64,000 nt of DNA, from positions 36,464 to 100,463 of the forward strand of contig NZ_VIUE01000025.1 in assembly GCF_007828215.1 (NCBI RefSeq), given 5' to 3'. The translations under genes were made by a program, and so were the position numbers. The stretch comes from Pseudomonas sp. SJZ074 (GTDB lineage Bacteria; Pseudomonadota; Gammaproteobacteria; Pseudomonadales; Pseudomonadaceae). Shown here piece by piece: positions 9,158-17,579 of this stretch (within the stretch, counting starts at the first letter, position 1; every line of letters begins with the position of its first letter). A model generated the notes under the pieces. The model made no database searches and was not told the DNA's origin. It saw only the letters and a program-made list of their open reading frames with translations.

Positions 9158-10719
9158 CCGCCAAAAAAGAGCAGAAGCGCCAACCCATCTCCACCGGCTC
9201 CGAATGGACGTTCGAGCTGATCCAGGCCTACGACCGCGAAATCAGCCGTATCGCGGACCGTTATGCCCTCGATACCTACCCCAACCAGATCGAGGTGATC
9301 ACCGCTGAACAGATGATGGATGCCTATGCGTCGGTCGGCATGCCTCTGGGTTATCACCACTGGTCCTATGGCAAGCACTTCCTCAGTACTGAAAAATCCT
9401 ACACTCGTGGCCAGATGGGGCTGGCTTATGAAATTGTGATCAATTCCGACCCCTGCATCGCCTACCTGATGGAAGAAAACACCATCTGCATGCAGGCACT
9501 GGTGGTAGCGCATGCGTGCTACGGCCACAACAGTTTCTTCAAGGGCAACTATCTCTTCCGCACCTGGACAGATGCCAGTTCGATCATCGATTACCTGGTA
9601 TTCGCCAAGCAGTACATCATGCAATGCGAGGAGCGCCACGGCATCGACGCCGTGGAAGACCTCCTGGACTCCTGCCATGCCCTGATGAACTACGGTGTGG
9701 ATCGCTACAAAAGGCCCTATCCGATTTCCGCGGAAGAAGAGCGCCGGCGCCAGAAAGACCGCGAAGAGCACCTGCAAAAGCAGATCAATGACCTGTGGCG
9801 CACCATCCCCAAGGGTGCCGACAAGTACAGTGAGAAGGACAACGCGCGGTTCCCCGCCGAACCCCAGGAAAACATTCTCTATTTCATCGAAAAACACGCT
9901 CCGCTGCTGGAGCCGTGGCAACGGGAAATCGTGCGCATCGTGCGCAAGATTGCCCAGTATTTCTACCCGCAACGCCAGACCCAGGTCATGAATGAGGGAT
10001 GGGCCACGTTCTGGCATTACACCTTGATGAACGACCTGTATGACGAAGGCCTGGTCACCGACGGCTTCATGATGGAGTTCCTGACGTCCCACACCAGCGT
10101 GGTGTTCCAACCCGGATTCGACAGTCCTTATTACAGCGGCATCAACCCTTATGCACTGGGTTTTGCCATGTACCGCGACATACGACGCATGTGCGAAAAC
10201 CCCACCGAAGAGGACCGTCGCTGGTTTCCGGAAATTGCCGGCTCGGATTGGTTATCCACGATCAAGTTCGCCATGAGCAGCTTCAAGGACGAGAGTTTTA
10301 TCCTGCAATACCTCTCGCCCAAGGTGATCCGCGATCTGAAATTGTTCAGCATCCTCGATGACGACCAGAAGGACGACCTGCTGGTGCCCGCCATCCACGA
10401 TGAAAGCGGTTACCGCACCATCCGCGAAACCCTGGCCGCGCAGTACAACCTGGGCAATCGCGAGCCTAACGTACAGATCTACAGCATCGACCGCCGGGGA
10501 GATCGCTCGCTGACCTTGCGTCACCAGGCGCACAATCGTAAACCGCTGGGCGATTCCACGGATGAAGTGCTCAAGCACTTGCATCGCTTGTGGGGCTTCG
10601 ACATTCATCTGGAAACCCTGCAGGGCGACCAGGTCATGAAGACCCACCATGTCCCACCCAGAAACGAACAGACCGAGGGTGATTATGGCCGCCTGGACCT
10701 GGCCGTCATCCACCTTTGA
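9154..10719 (+). CDS. spoVR: SpoVR family protein
   Basis: The 521-residue protein matches the SpoVR/YcgB family in length and sequence. Signatures include GMPLGYHHWSYGKHF, the His-rich VVAHACYGHNSFFKGNYLF, and NEGWATFWHYTLMNDLYDEG. The family is named from Bacillus cortex formation, but proteobacterial members belong to the prkA-yeaH-spoVR stress cluster and their activity is unknown. The conserved HHW, HxxxGH and HEx-like histidines suggest a metal site, which is inference. It is translationally coupled to yeaH. Confidence 0.95.
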   Translation: MTAKKEQKRQPISTGSEWTFELIQAYDREISRIADRYALDTYPNQIEVITAEQMMDAYASVGMPLGYHHWSYGKHFLSTEKSYTRGQMGLAYEIVINSDPCIAYLMEENTICMQALVVAHACYGHNSFFKGNYLFRTWTDASSIIDYLVFAKQYIMQCEERHGIDAVEDLLDSCHALMNYGVDRYKRPYPISAEEERRRQKDREEHLQKQINDLWRTIPKGADKYSEKDNARFPAEPQENILYFIEKHAPLLEPWQREIVRIVRKIAQYFYPQRQTQVMNEGWATFWHYTLMNDLYDEGLVTDGFMMEFLTSHTSVVFQPGFDSPYYSGINPYALGFAMYRDIRRMCENPTEEDRRWFPEIAGSDWLSTIKFAMSSFKDESFILQYLSPKVIRDLKLFSILDDDQKDDLLVPAIHDESGYRTIRETLAAQYNLGNREPNVQIYSIDRRGDRSLTLRHQAHNRKPLGDSTDEVLKHLHRLWGFDIHLETLQGDQVMKTHHVPPRNEQTEGDYGRLDLAVIHL

Positions 10720-10782
10720 TCCCACTTTCGCCTCCGTTGGCCCGATGCAAAGGTTATCCTGTCGGATCAACGGAGATTTTTT

Positions 10783-12009
10783 ATGCAGATCTATAAAGTC
10801 GGCGGCGCCGTTCGCGATCGCCTGCTGGGCATCCCCGTCACCGACGTCGACCGGGTCGTGGTGGGCGCCACCGCCGAGGAAATGCTCGCCAAGGGGTTTC
10901 GCCCCGTGGGTGCTGACTTTCCTGTGTTCCTCGATCCCGCTACCGGCGAGGAGTACGCCCTCGCCCGCACGGAGCGCAAAAGCGGCCGGGGTTATGGCGG
11001 CTTCGTGTTTCATGCCAGCCCTGAAGTCACTCTCGAAGAAGACCTGGTTCGCAGGGACCTGACGATCAATGCCATGGCCGAAGATGATCATGGCAACCTC
11101 ACCGATCCCTACCACGGCCAACGGGACCTCGAAGCCCGCCTGCTGCGCCACGTTTCTCCGGCGTTTGCCGAAGATCCACTCCGAGTCCTGCGGGTTGCCC
11201 GCTTTGCCGCCCGTTATGCCCCACTGGGGTTCAAGGTTGCAGACGAGACCCTGGAGCTGATGCGCCAGCTCAGCGATTCTGGCGAGCTGGAAGCATTGAC
11301 CGCCGAACGCAGCTGGAAAGAAATTTCCCGCGCCCTCATGGAAAACCAGCCACAGGTATTCATCCAGGTCCTGCGCGACTGCGATGCCCTGAAGGTCCTG
11401 ATGCCTGAGGTCGATGCGCTATTCGGCGTACCGCAACCCGAAGCCCATCATCCGGAAATCGATACCGGCGTACACACCCTGAGCGTGCTGGAACAGGCTG
11501 CCCTCCATCAACAACCGCTGACGGTCCGCTGGGCCTGCCTGCTGCATGACCTGGGCAAAGCCCTGACATCCGAGCACGATTGGCCGCGACACATCGCCCA
11601 CGAGCACAAGGGACTGAAACCGATCAAGGCGGTTAACGAACGCTTCAAGGTGCCACGGGATTGCCAGGAATTGGCGCTATTGGTTGGCCAATATCACACC
11701 CATGGTCATCGGGCGCTTGAATTGAAGGCGTCTACCTTGCTCGAACTGCTACAGAGCTTTGATGTGTACCGCCGCCCCCAACGTTTCGAAGAGTTTATCG
11801 CAGCCTGCGAAATGGATGCCCGAGGCCGCAAGGGCTTGGAGAATCGAAGTTATCCACAGGCGGACTATTTGCGCGGTGCGGCAGTGGCGGCGCGCGCGGT
11901 GGCGGTGCAGCCCTTGCTGGAGAAAGGTTTCAAAGGGCCTGAGCTGGGGGAGGCGATCAAGCGCGAGCGGCTGAAAGCATTGAAGGCGTACAAGGAAGCG
12001 GCGAACTGA
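10783..12009 (+). CDS. cca: Multifunctional CCA tRNA nucleotidyltransferase
   Basis: The protein has 408 residues and adds or repairs the 3'-terminal CCA of tRNAs; the gammaproteobacterial type also carries phosphohydrolase activity. The nucleotidyltransferase head has GGAVRDRLLG and the carboxylates of VTDVDRVVVG, then RRDLTINAMAED. The ERSWKEIS segment belongs to the neck. The HD domain is seen as LLHDLGKALT near residue 249. The ATG follows a GGAGATTTTTT region. It is monocistronic by position. Confidence 0.97.
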   Translation: MQIYKVGGAVRDRLLGIPVTDVDRVVVGATAEEMLAKGFRPVGADFPVFLDPATGEEYALARTERKSGRGYGGFVFHASPEVTLEEDLVRRDLTINAMAEDDHGNLTDPYHGQRDLEARLLRHVSPAFAEDPLRVLRVARFAARYAPLGFKVADETLELMRQLSDSGELEALTAERSWKEISRALMENQPQVFIQVLRDCDALKVLMPEVDALFGVPQPEAHHPEIDTGVHTLSVLEQAALHQQPLTVRWACLLHDLGKALTSEHDWPRHIAHEHKGLKPIKAVNERFKVPRDCQELALLVGQYHTHGHRALELKASTLLELLQSFDVYRRPQRFEEFIAACEMDARGRKGLENRSYPQADYLRGAAVAARAVAVQPLLEKGFKGPELGEAIKRERLKALKAYKEAAN

Positions 12010-12055
12010 CGAGGGTATTGTATCAGTCTGCTTTTTTGAGTGATGTCATACCGTA

Positions 12056-12097
12056 ATCGCGAGCAGGCTCGCTTCCACGTGGGAGCCTGCTCGCGAT
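12056..12097. repeat. REP-like inverted repeat downstream of cca
   Basis: Two perfectly complementary 15-base arms (ATCGCGAGCAGGCTC at 12056-12070 and GAGCCTGCTCGCGAT at 12083-12097) flank a 12-base loop containing TTCCACGTG. This is the standard P. fluorescens-group REP palindrome. It lies between the convergent genes cca and folK and may terminate both transcripts. Confidence 0.85.
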
Positions 12098-12101
12098 GGC
12101 G

Positions 12102-12629
12102 TCAGGAAGAACGCAGCAATTGTAACGGCGTGAGCTGTTCACCTCGCCACTCAAAAGCCACCGGGGCCAGGATCTGATCGATTTGCGATTCATCCCACAA
12201 AGCAGCGAAGCTTTTGCCCACGCCCGGATGAACCCGATCCGGCGCGATCAACGATAGCGGCCACAGAACGAACGCGTTCTTGAGGATTTCCGCCCGCGGC
12301 AGAATCAACCCATCGAAGTTGCCAACCTGCTCGCCATACAGCAACACGTCGATGTCCAGCGGCAGGCCCTTGCGGTCTGGCGCATAACGACCATTATCCG
12401 CCTCGATGCACTTGAGACGACGGTCCAGCTCCATCAGCGGCAGGTCGGTGAAGGCCGATACGACAAAATTGAAGAAAGGCCCGCTCTTGATGCCCACCGG
12501 CTGGCTCTCGAACACCGCCGAACAGCGTATGTCCACCAGAAAGCCCGCAAGGGCCTCAAGCCCCGCGCGCAAATGGGTTTCGCGCTCGATATTGCTGCCG
12601 AGCCCGAGAAAAACCTGTGTCAGCGACAT
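12102..12629 (-). CDS. folK: 2-amino-4-hydroxy-6-hydroxymethyldihydropteridine pyrophosphokinase FolK
   Basis: The 175-residue protein transfers pyrophosphate from ATP to 6-hydroxymethyl-dihydropterin in folate synthesis. Motifs are the N-terminal FLGLGSNIERETHLRAG, the central NFVVSAFTDL and the metal-binding LPLDIDVLLYG. This copy neighbours folB; Pseudomonas genomes often hold a second folK near panB. The start overlaps the folB 3' end by ten bases, so the two genes form an operon on the minus strand. Confidence 0.95.
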   Translation of the reverse strand: MSLTQVFLGLGSNIERETHLRAGLEALAGFLVDIRCSAVFESQPVGIKSGPFFNFVVSAFTDLPLMELDRRLKCIEADNGRYAPDRKGLPLDIDVLLYGEQVGNFDGLILPRAEILKNAFVLWPLSLIAPDRVHPGVGKSFAALWDESQIDQILAPVAFEWRGEQLTPLQLLRSS

Positions 12630-12973
12630 CCGCGCTCAATCTCCACACCCACTCCGCTGGCCGCTGGAACCGCGCCAGGCTTGGTCACTTTCAGACGCAG
12701 CCAGGTAATCTTGAACTCGTCCATCAGTTCCTGGGCAAGCCGCTCGGCGAAGGTCTCGACCAACTCGAACCGGGCCTGTGCGGCGAATGCCTGGATGCGC
12801 GATGTGACACTGGCGTAGTCGAGCGCCAGACTCAGGTCATCACCCGCGGCGGCCGGGCGGTTATCCCAAGCGAAACGCAGATCCAGTCGCAGGCACTGTC
12901 GGATGTCTCGTTCCCAGTCGTAGGCACCGATCACCGTGTCGACTTCCAGGCCCTCGATAAACACTCTGTCCAA
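12620..12973 (-). CDS. folB: Dihydroneopterin aldolase FolB
   Basis: The protein has 117 residues and converts dihydroneopterin to hydroxymethyl-dihydropterin, the FolK substrate. The N-terminus DRVFIEGLEVDTVIGAYDWER and the C-terminal VTKPGAVPAASGVGVEIER are family signatures. I placed the start at a TTG (12973) preceded by GGAGA, because family members begin at DRVFIEGL; a longer reading from 12997 adds eight residues unlike the family. It is the first gene of the folB-folK pair, divergent from plsY. Confidence 0.93.
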   Translation of the reverse strand: MDRVFIEGLEVDTVIGAYDWERDIRQCLRLDLRFAWDNRPAAAGDDLSLALDYASVTSRIQAFAAQARFELVETFAERLAQELMDEFKITWLRLKVTKPGAVPAASGVGVEIERGCR

Positions 12974-13047
12974 GCACTCTTCTCCGCAGCACGACAAGGG
13001 CGCAATGCGCCGTTAGAATCAGGGCATCCTCGCCCGGAATAGTTAGC

Positions 13048-13617
13048 ATGTTTTGGTTACTGGCGATCCTCGCCTACCTGCTCGGCTCGCTGTCCTTCGC
13101 CATTGTGCTCAGCCGCCTGACGGGTCACCCCGACCCGCGAATGAGCGGCTCAGGCAATGCCGGCGCCACCAACATGCTGCGCCTGGCCGGACGCAAACTC
13201 GCCGTCCTGACCTTGCTTGGCGACCTCTGCAAAGGCCTTGTACCAGTCCTGATCGCCAGCCTTGCAGGGTTTTCCTTGCAGCAACAGGCCTGGATCGGTG
13301 TCTGCGCGGTCATCGGTCATCTGTTCCCGCTGTACTTCCGCTTTCGGGGCGGCAAGGGTGTCGCCACCGCCGCCGGCATGCTGCTGGGCCTGTATCCGCC
13401 CGCCGCGCTGCTGGCCGTCTCGGCCTGGCTGCTGATGTTCTACCTCACCCGCACCAGCTCACTGGCCGCCCTGATCGCCACCCCGCTGACCCTGCCTTTG
13501 CTGGCTTGGCAGGAACCCGAGGCCTTGCTGCCGATGACCGCACTGGTCGCGCTGATCGTCTGGCGTCACCGGGGCAATCTACGCGACCTGTTCGCCGGGC
13601 GCGAACGACATTTCTAA
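13048..13617 (+). CDS. plsY: Glycerol-3-phosphate acyltransferase PlsY
   Basis: The 189-residue integral membrane protein transfers acyl groups from acyl phosphate to glycerol-3-phosphate, the first step in phospholipid synthesis. Five hydrophobic segments are visible. Conserved motifs are SGNAGATNMLRLAG, GHLFPLYFRFRGGKGVATAAG and the C-terminal WRHRGNLRDLFAGRE. It is divergent from folB and converges with tsaD, with only five bases between the two stops. Confidence 0.96.
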   Translation: MFWLLAILAYLLGSLSFAIVLSRLTGHPDPRMSGSGNAGATNMLRLAGRKLAVLTLLGDLCKGLVPVLIASLAGFSLQQQAWIGVCAVIGHLFPLYFRFRGGKGVATAAGMLLGLYPPAALLAVSAWLLMFYLTRTSSLAALIATPLTLPLLAWQEPEALLPMTALVALIVWRHRGNLRDLFAGRERHF

Positions 13618-13622
13618 ATACT

Positions 13623-14648
13623 TCACAACGGCGACAACTGCTCCATCGGCCAGCGCGCCTGCACGCTGATCGCCAGGCTTTCCTGCTGGCCGGCCTGCAG
13701 GCGCTGACAGCCCGCATAGGCGATCATCGCGCCGTTATCGGTGCAGAATTGCGGCCGCGCGTAGTAAACGTCGCCTTTCATGTCGCCAAGCATTTTTTCC
13801 AGCGACACCCGCAAGGCCTTGTTCGCGCTCACGCCGCCGGCGATGACCAGGCGCTTGAGCCCGGCCTGTTTCAGGGCGCGCTTGCACTTGATGGTCAAAG
13901 TCTCCACCACGGCCTGCTGGAACGCCAGCGAGATGTCGCAACGGGCTTGCTCATGGTCGCCCCCGGCGCCAACGCACTGCTGCCAGGTGTTCAGGGCGAA
14001 GGTCTTCAAGCCGCTGAAACTGAAATCCAGGCCCGGTCGGTCGCACATCGGACGAGGAAACACGAAACGTCCCTCAACCCCTTGGGCCGCAAGCCGGGCG
14101 ATTTCTGGTCCCCCCGGATAATTGAGGCCCATCATCTTGGCCGTTTTGTCGAAAGCTTCGCCGGCCGCATCGTCAAGGCTTTCACCCATCAACTCGTATC
14201 GACCGATACCGTCGACCCGGACCAGTTGCGTATGGCCGCCGGAAACCAACAAGGCGACGAACGGAAACTCCGGCGGCTGCGGCTCCAGCATGGGCGCCAG
14301 CAAATGCCCCTCCATGTGATGCACGCCCAGGGCTGGTATGCCCCAGGCAAAAGCCAGCGCCTGGGCACAGGCAGCGCCGACCAGCAATGCGCCCACCAGA
14401 CCCGGCCCGGCGGTATAGGCGACGGCATCGATCTGGCTCGGCACACAGCCGGCCTCGGCCAGGACCTGACGGATCAGGGGCAGCATGCGCTTGACGTGAT
14501 CGCGGGACGCAAGCTCGGGCACTACACCACCGTAGGCGCGGTGCAGGTCGATCTGACTGAACAGCGCATCGGCCAGCAAGCCGCGTTCACTGTCGTAGAG
14601 CGCGACGCCGGTTTCGTCGCAGGACGTTTCTAATCCCAGTACTAGCAT
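13623..14648 (-). CDS. tsaD: tRNA N6-adenosine threonylcarbamoyltransferase TsaD
   Basis: The 341-residue ASKHA-fold enzyme transfers threonylcarbamoyl to A37 of tRNAs reading ANN codons, together with TsaB and TsaE. The N-terminal LGLETSCDETGVALYD, the metal-binding HHMEGHLLAPM and the glycine-rich ALLVSGGHTQLV are visible. The family length is standard. It is divergent from rpsU, with both promoters lying in the 199 bases between them; tsaD next to rpsU-dnaG-rpoD is conserved in gammaproteobacteria. Confidence 0.97.
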   Translation of the reverse strand: MLVLGLETSCDETGVALYDSERGLLADALFSQIDLHRAYGGVVPELASRDHVKRMLPLIRQVLAEAGCVPSQIDAVAYTAGPGLVGALLVGAACAQALAFAWGIPALGVHHMEGHLLAPMLEPQPPEFPFVALLVSGGHTQLVRVDGIGRYELMGESLDDAAGEAFDKTAKMMGLNYPGGPEIARLAAQGVEGRFVFPRPMCDRPGLDFSFSGLKTFALNTWQQCVGAGGDHEQARCDISLAFQQAVVETLTIKCKRALKQAGLKRLVIAGGVSANKALRVSLEKMLGDMKGDVYYARPQFCTDNGAMIAYAGCQRLQAGQQESLAISVQARWPMEQLSPL

Positions 14649-14847
14649 GGGTTTGCGCCTTGTGGAGGCTGAATTCGAAGGCGCGCATAATAGTCGCCAC
14701 GTTGTGCCCCGACCAGCGGTTTTCGATCAGAGGCTTTGCATTCCTGGCGTTGAGGGGTTAACATCCGCAACCCTTAAAAACCGACGTCTTCAAGCGCTCT
14801 TTTGCCGCGAGGATGTTGACCCCGGTAATGAATGAAGGTAGCTCTGG

Positions 14848-15063
14848 ATGCCAGCCGTCAAAGTAAAAGAGAACGAACCCTTCGACGTAGCTCTGCGTCG
14901 TTTCAAGCGCTCCTGCGAAAAAGCCGGTGTTCTGGCTGAAGTTCGTAGCCGCGAATTCTACGAGAAGCCGACTTCCGAGCGTAAGCGCAAAGCAGCAGCC
15001 GCTGTTAAGCGTCACGCCAAGAAAGTTCAGCGCGAACAGCGCCGCGCCGTACGTCTGTACTAA
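14848..15063 (+). CDS. rpsU: 30S ribosomal protein S21
   Basis: The 71-residue basic protein begins [20 protein letters not shown] and ends with the RRAVRLY tail typical of bacterial S21. It is the first gene of the macromolecular synthesis operon (rpsU-dnaG-rpoD), which links initiation of translation, replication and transcription. A GGTAGCTCTGG region precedes the start. Confidence 0.97.
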
Positions 15064-15092
15064 TACACAGACGTTCGTAGCAAGCTTCTGCC

Positions 15093-15116
15093 AAGCCCGG
15101 CCTTCAAGCCGGGCTT
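15093..15116 (+). terminator. Attenuator-type hairpin after rpsU
   Basis: AAGCCCGGC at 15093-15101 and GCCGGGCTT at 15108-15116 form a nine-base stem with a six-base loop. No T-run follows, so it probably attenuates rather than stops transcription. This fits the high expression of rpsU relative to dnaG in this operon. Confidence 0.7.
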
Positions 15117-15541
15117 ATGGCATTTGCGGAACAACGCTTGATGCTTCACTGTCAAAGCCGCCGATGCGACCGAGACAACCGCTTCACCACGTCAGACCTG
15201 GCTTTTTTGCCAGCGGTGCACGTCTCTTCTGACGAGCCTTCCAAGGCTACTGACGAGCACACCCTGATTCCTCTAACGACGATCAGCCCATGGCACCTGC
15301 TTGCGTGCCCGCTCGATGAGCTATCCGAGGCCTGACCGGCCGTTACCGGATTCAGCGCAACATATTCAAACAGTCGAATACCGATGGTAATTAACGTCAG
15401 CGGATTATCGGCAGATACACTTCCCGACAGCAATGATGCAGACAACCCGGTCGAGCCACCGTTTACAGTGTCTCAAGACCAGGCCCCGGTTACGCCTGCC
15501 GATTCCGGGCCCCTATTTCGCGCAGTGATGATGAGAACGCC
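15117..15541. other. 425-base rpsU-dnaG intergenic region
   Basis: I see no convincing gene; a 97-codon minus-strand reading lacks any recognisable family or ribosome-binding site. The stretch probably carries internal promoter and mRNA-processing elements for dnaG-rpoD. It is longer than the compact spacers elsewhere in this region. Confidence 0.4.
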
Positions 15542-17512
15542 ATGGCCGGGCTGATTCCCCAGAGCTTTATTGACGACCTCTTGAACCGCACCGACATCGT
15601 CGATGTGGTCAGCTCTCGCCTGCAAATGAAAAAGGCCGGCAAGAACTACACCGCCTGCTGTCCGTTCCACAAGGAAAAAACCCCGTCCTTCAGCGTCAGC
15701 CCCGACAAGCAGTTCTATTACTGCTTTGGCTGTGGCGCGGGCGGTAATGCCCTCGGCTTCATCATGGACCACGACAACCTGGATTTCCCCCAGGCCGTCG
15801 AAGAACTGGCCAAAGCCGCCGGCATGGAAATTCCTCGCGAGGAAAGCGGTCGAGCGCACAAGCCGCGCCAACCCACCGACTCGCCGCTCTACCCACTGCT
15901 GACCGCGGCGGCGGAGTTCTACCGTCAAGCCCTGAAAAGCCATCCGGCCCGCAAGGCCGCGGTAGATTACCTCAAGGGTCGCGGCCTGACCGGCGAAATC
16001 GCCCGGGACTTTGGCCTCGGCTTCGCCCCGCCCGGCTGGGACAATCTGTACAAGCACTTGAGCAGCGACACGCTGCAGCAACGCGCCATGATCGACGCCG
16101 GCCTGCTGATAGAGAACGCCGAGACCGGCAAGCGCTACGACCGATTTCGCGACCGGGTGATGTTCCCGATCCGCGATACGCGTGGGCGAATCATTGCCTT
16201 CGGTGGCCGCGTTCTAGGCGATGACAAGCCCAAGTATCTGAACTCCCCGGAAACCCCGGTATTTCATAAGGGCCAAGAGCTGTACGGCTTGTATGAGGCC
16301 CGCAAGAATAACCGCAACCTCGACGAGATCATCGTCGTCGAAGGTTATATGGACGTCATCGCCCTCGCTCAGCAAGGTCTGCGCAATGCCGTTGCGACAT
16401 TGGGCACGGCCACCAGCGAAGAGCACATGAAGCGACTTTTTCGCGTCGTGCCCAGCGTGCTGTTTTGCTTCGACGGCGATCAGGCCGGTCGCAATGCCGC
16501 CTGGCGCGCACTGGAAGCCACGCTACCGTGCTTGCAGGATGGTCGGCGGGCACGCTTTCTGTTTCTGCCGGAAGGTGAGGACCCCGATACCCTGGTGCGC
16601 TCCGAAGGCACCGATGCGTTCCGCGCGCGGATCAATCAGCACGCGCAACCATTGGCCGATTATTTCTTCCAGCAGTTGACCGAAGAGGCCGACCCGCGCT
16701 CCCTCGAGGGCAAAGCCCACATGGTCACCCTCGCGGCACCGCTGATCGACAAGGTACCCGGCGCCAACCTGCGCACGCTGATGCGCCAGCGCCTGACCGA
16801 AATCACCGGTCTCAACAGCGATGCGGTCAACCAACTGGCCCATAGCGCCCCGGCGGAGGCACCGCCGACATACGACCCGGGCATCGACTACGACGCGATG
16901 CCGGATTTCGCCGACTATCATCATCCTCAGCAGGACTATGCGCCGCAGCAGGAATGGACCCCGAAAAAAACCGGTAGCGGCGGCAAGAAATGGGACAAGA
17001 AACCCTGGGACAAGAACGGCAAGCGCGGTGATCGCGACCAACCACGTGCCCCGCGCGTGCCGATAGCCGTCGAAGCACCGACCCTAATCGCTCTTCGCAC
17101 GCTAATTCATCACCCGCAGATGGCTGGCAAGGTCGAAACCGCTGATCATTTCGCAAACGAGAGCAATATCTATGCACAGCTGCTGGTGGCGCTGGTCGAG
17201 GCAGTGCAGAAAAATCCTAAGCTAAGCTCCATTCAGCTTATGGCTCGCTGGCATGGAACCGATCAGGGGCGCCTGCTTAAGGCGTTAGCAGAAAAAGAGT
17301 GGTTGATTGAAAACGACAATCTTGAACAACAATTTTTAGACACCATTACTAGGTTATCCGCGGGACAAGACGCACAGAACCTGGAAAACCTCATCAAGAA
17401 AGCAAGGCAACCGGGGCTGACTGCGGAGGATGCCAGCCAGATAGCGAATGAAATGCGTGAACTATTAAAACGCAGTGTCTCCACATCAAACCCGACCTCA
17501 ACTGGCGCGTGA
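15542..17512 (+). CDS. dnaG: DNA primase DnaG
   Basis: The 656-residue enzyme makes RNA primers at the replication fork. The N-terminal CHC2 zinc finger is visible as CCPFHKEKTPSF and YYCFGCGAGGNALGF (residues 38-80). The catalytic TOPRIM core includes IIVVEGYMDVIAL near residue 265 and CFDGDQAGRNAAWRA near 310. A Lys/Pro-rich, low-complexity linker near residues 455-510 precedes the DnaB-interacting C-terminal helical domain. Middle gene of the macromolecular synthesis operon. Confidence 0.98.
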   Translation: MAGLIPQSFIDDLLNRTDIVDVVSSRLQMKKAGKNYTACCPFHKEKTPSFSVSPDKQFYYCFGCGAGGNALGFIMDHDNLDFPQAVEELAKAAGMEIPREESGRAHKPRQPTDSPLYPLLTAAAEFYRQALKSHPARKAAVDYLKGRGLTGEIARDFGLGFAPPGWDNLYKHLSSDTLQQRAMIDAGLLIENAETGKRYDRFRDRVMFPIRDTRGRIIAFGGRVLGDDKPKYLNSPETPVFHKGQELYGLYEARKNNRNLDEIIVVEGYMDVIALAQQGLRNAVATLGTATSEEHMKRLFRVVPSVLFCFDGDQAGRNAAWRALEATLPCLQDGRRARFLFLPEGEDPDTLVRSEGTDAFRARINQHAQPLADYFFQQLTEEADPRSLEGKAHMVTLAAPLIDKVPGANLRTLMRQRLTEITGLNSDAVNQLAHSAPAEAPPTYDPGIDYDAMPDFADYHHPQQDYAPQQEWTPKKTGSGGKKWDKKPWDKNGKRGDRDQPRAPRVPIAVEAPTLIALRTLIHHPQMAGKVETADHFANESNIYAQLLVALVEAVQKNPKLSSIQLMARWHGTDQGRLLKALAEKEWLIENDNLEQQFLDTITRLSAGQDAQNLENLIKKARQPGLTAEDASQIANEMRELLKRSVSTSNPTSTGA

Positions 17513-17579
17513 GGTCACAGCTCAGGTATAATCCTCGGCTTGTTTTTTGCCCGCCAAGACCTTCAGTGGATAGGGTGTT

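Noticed and set aside
15152..15445. 97-codon minus-strand frame between rpsU and dnaG
   Set aside because: No ribosome-binding site or recognisable family; the usual operon has no gene there.
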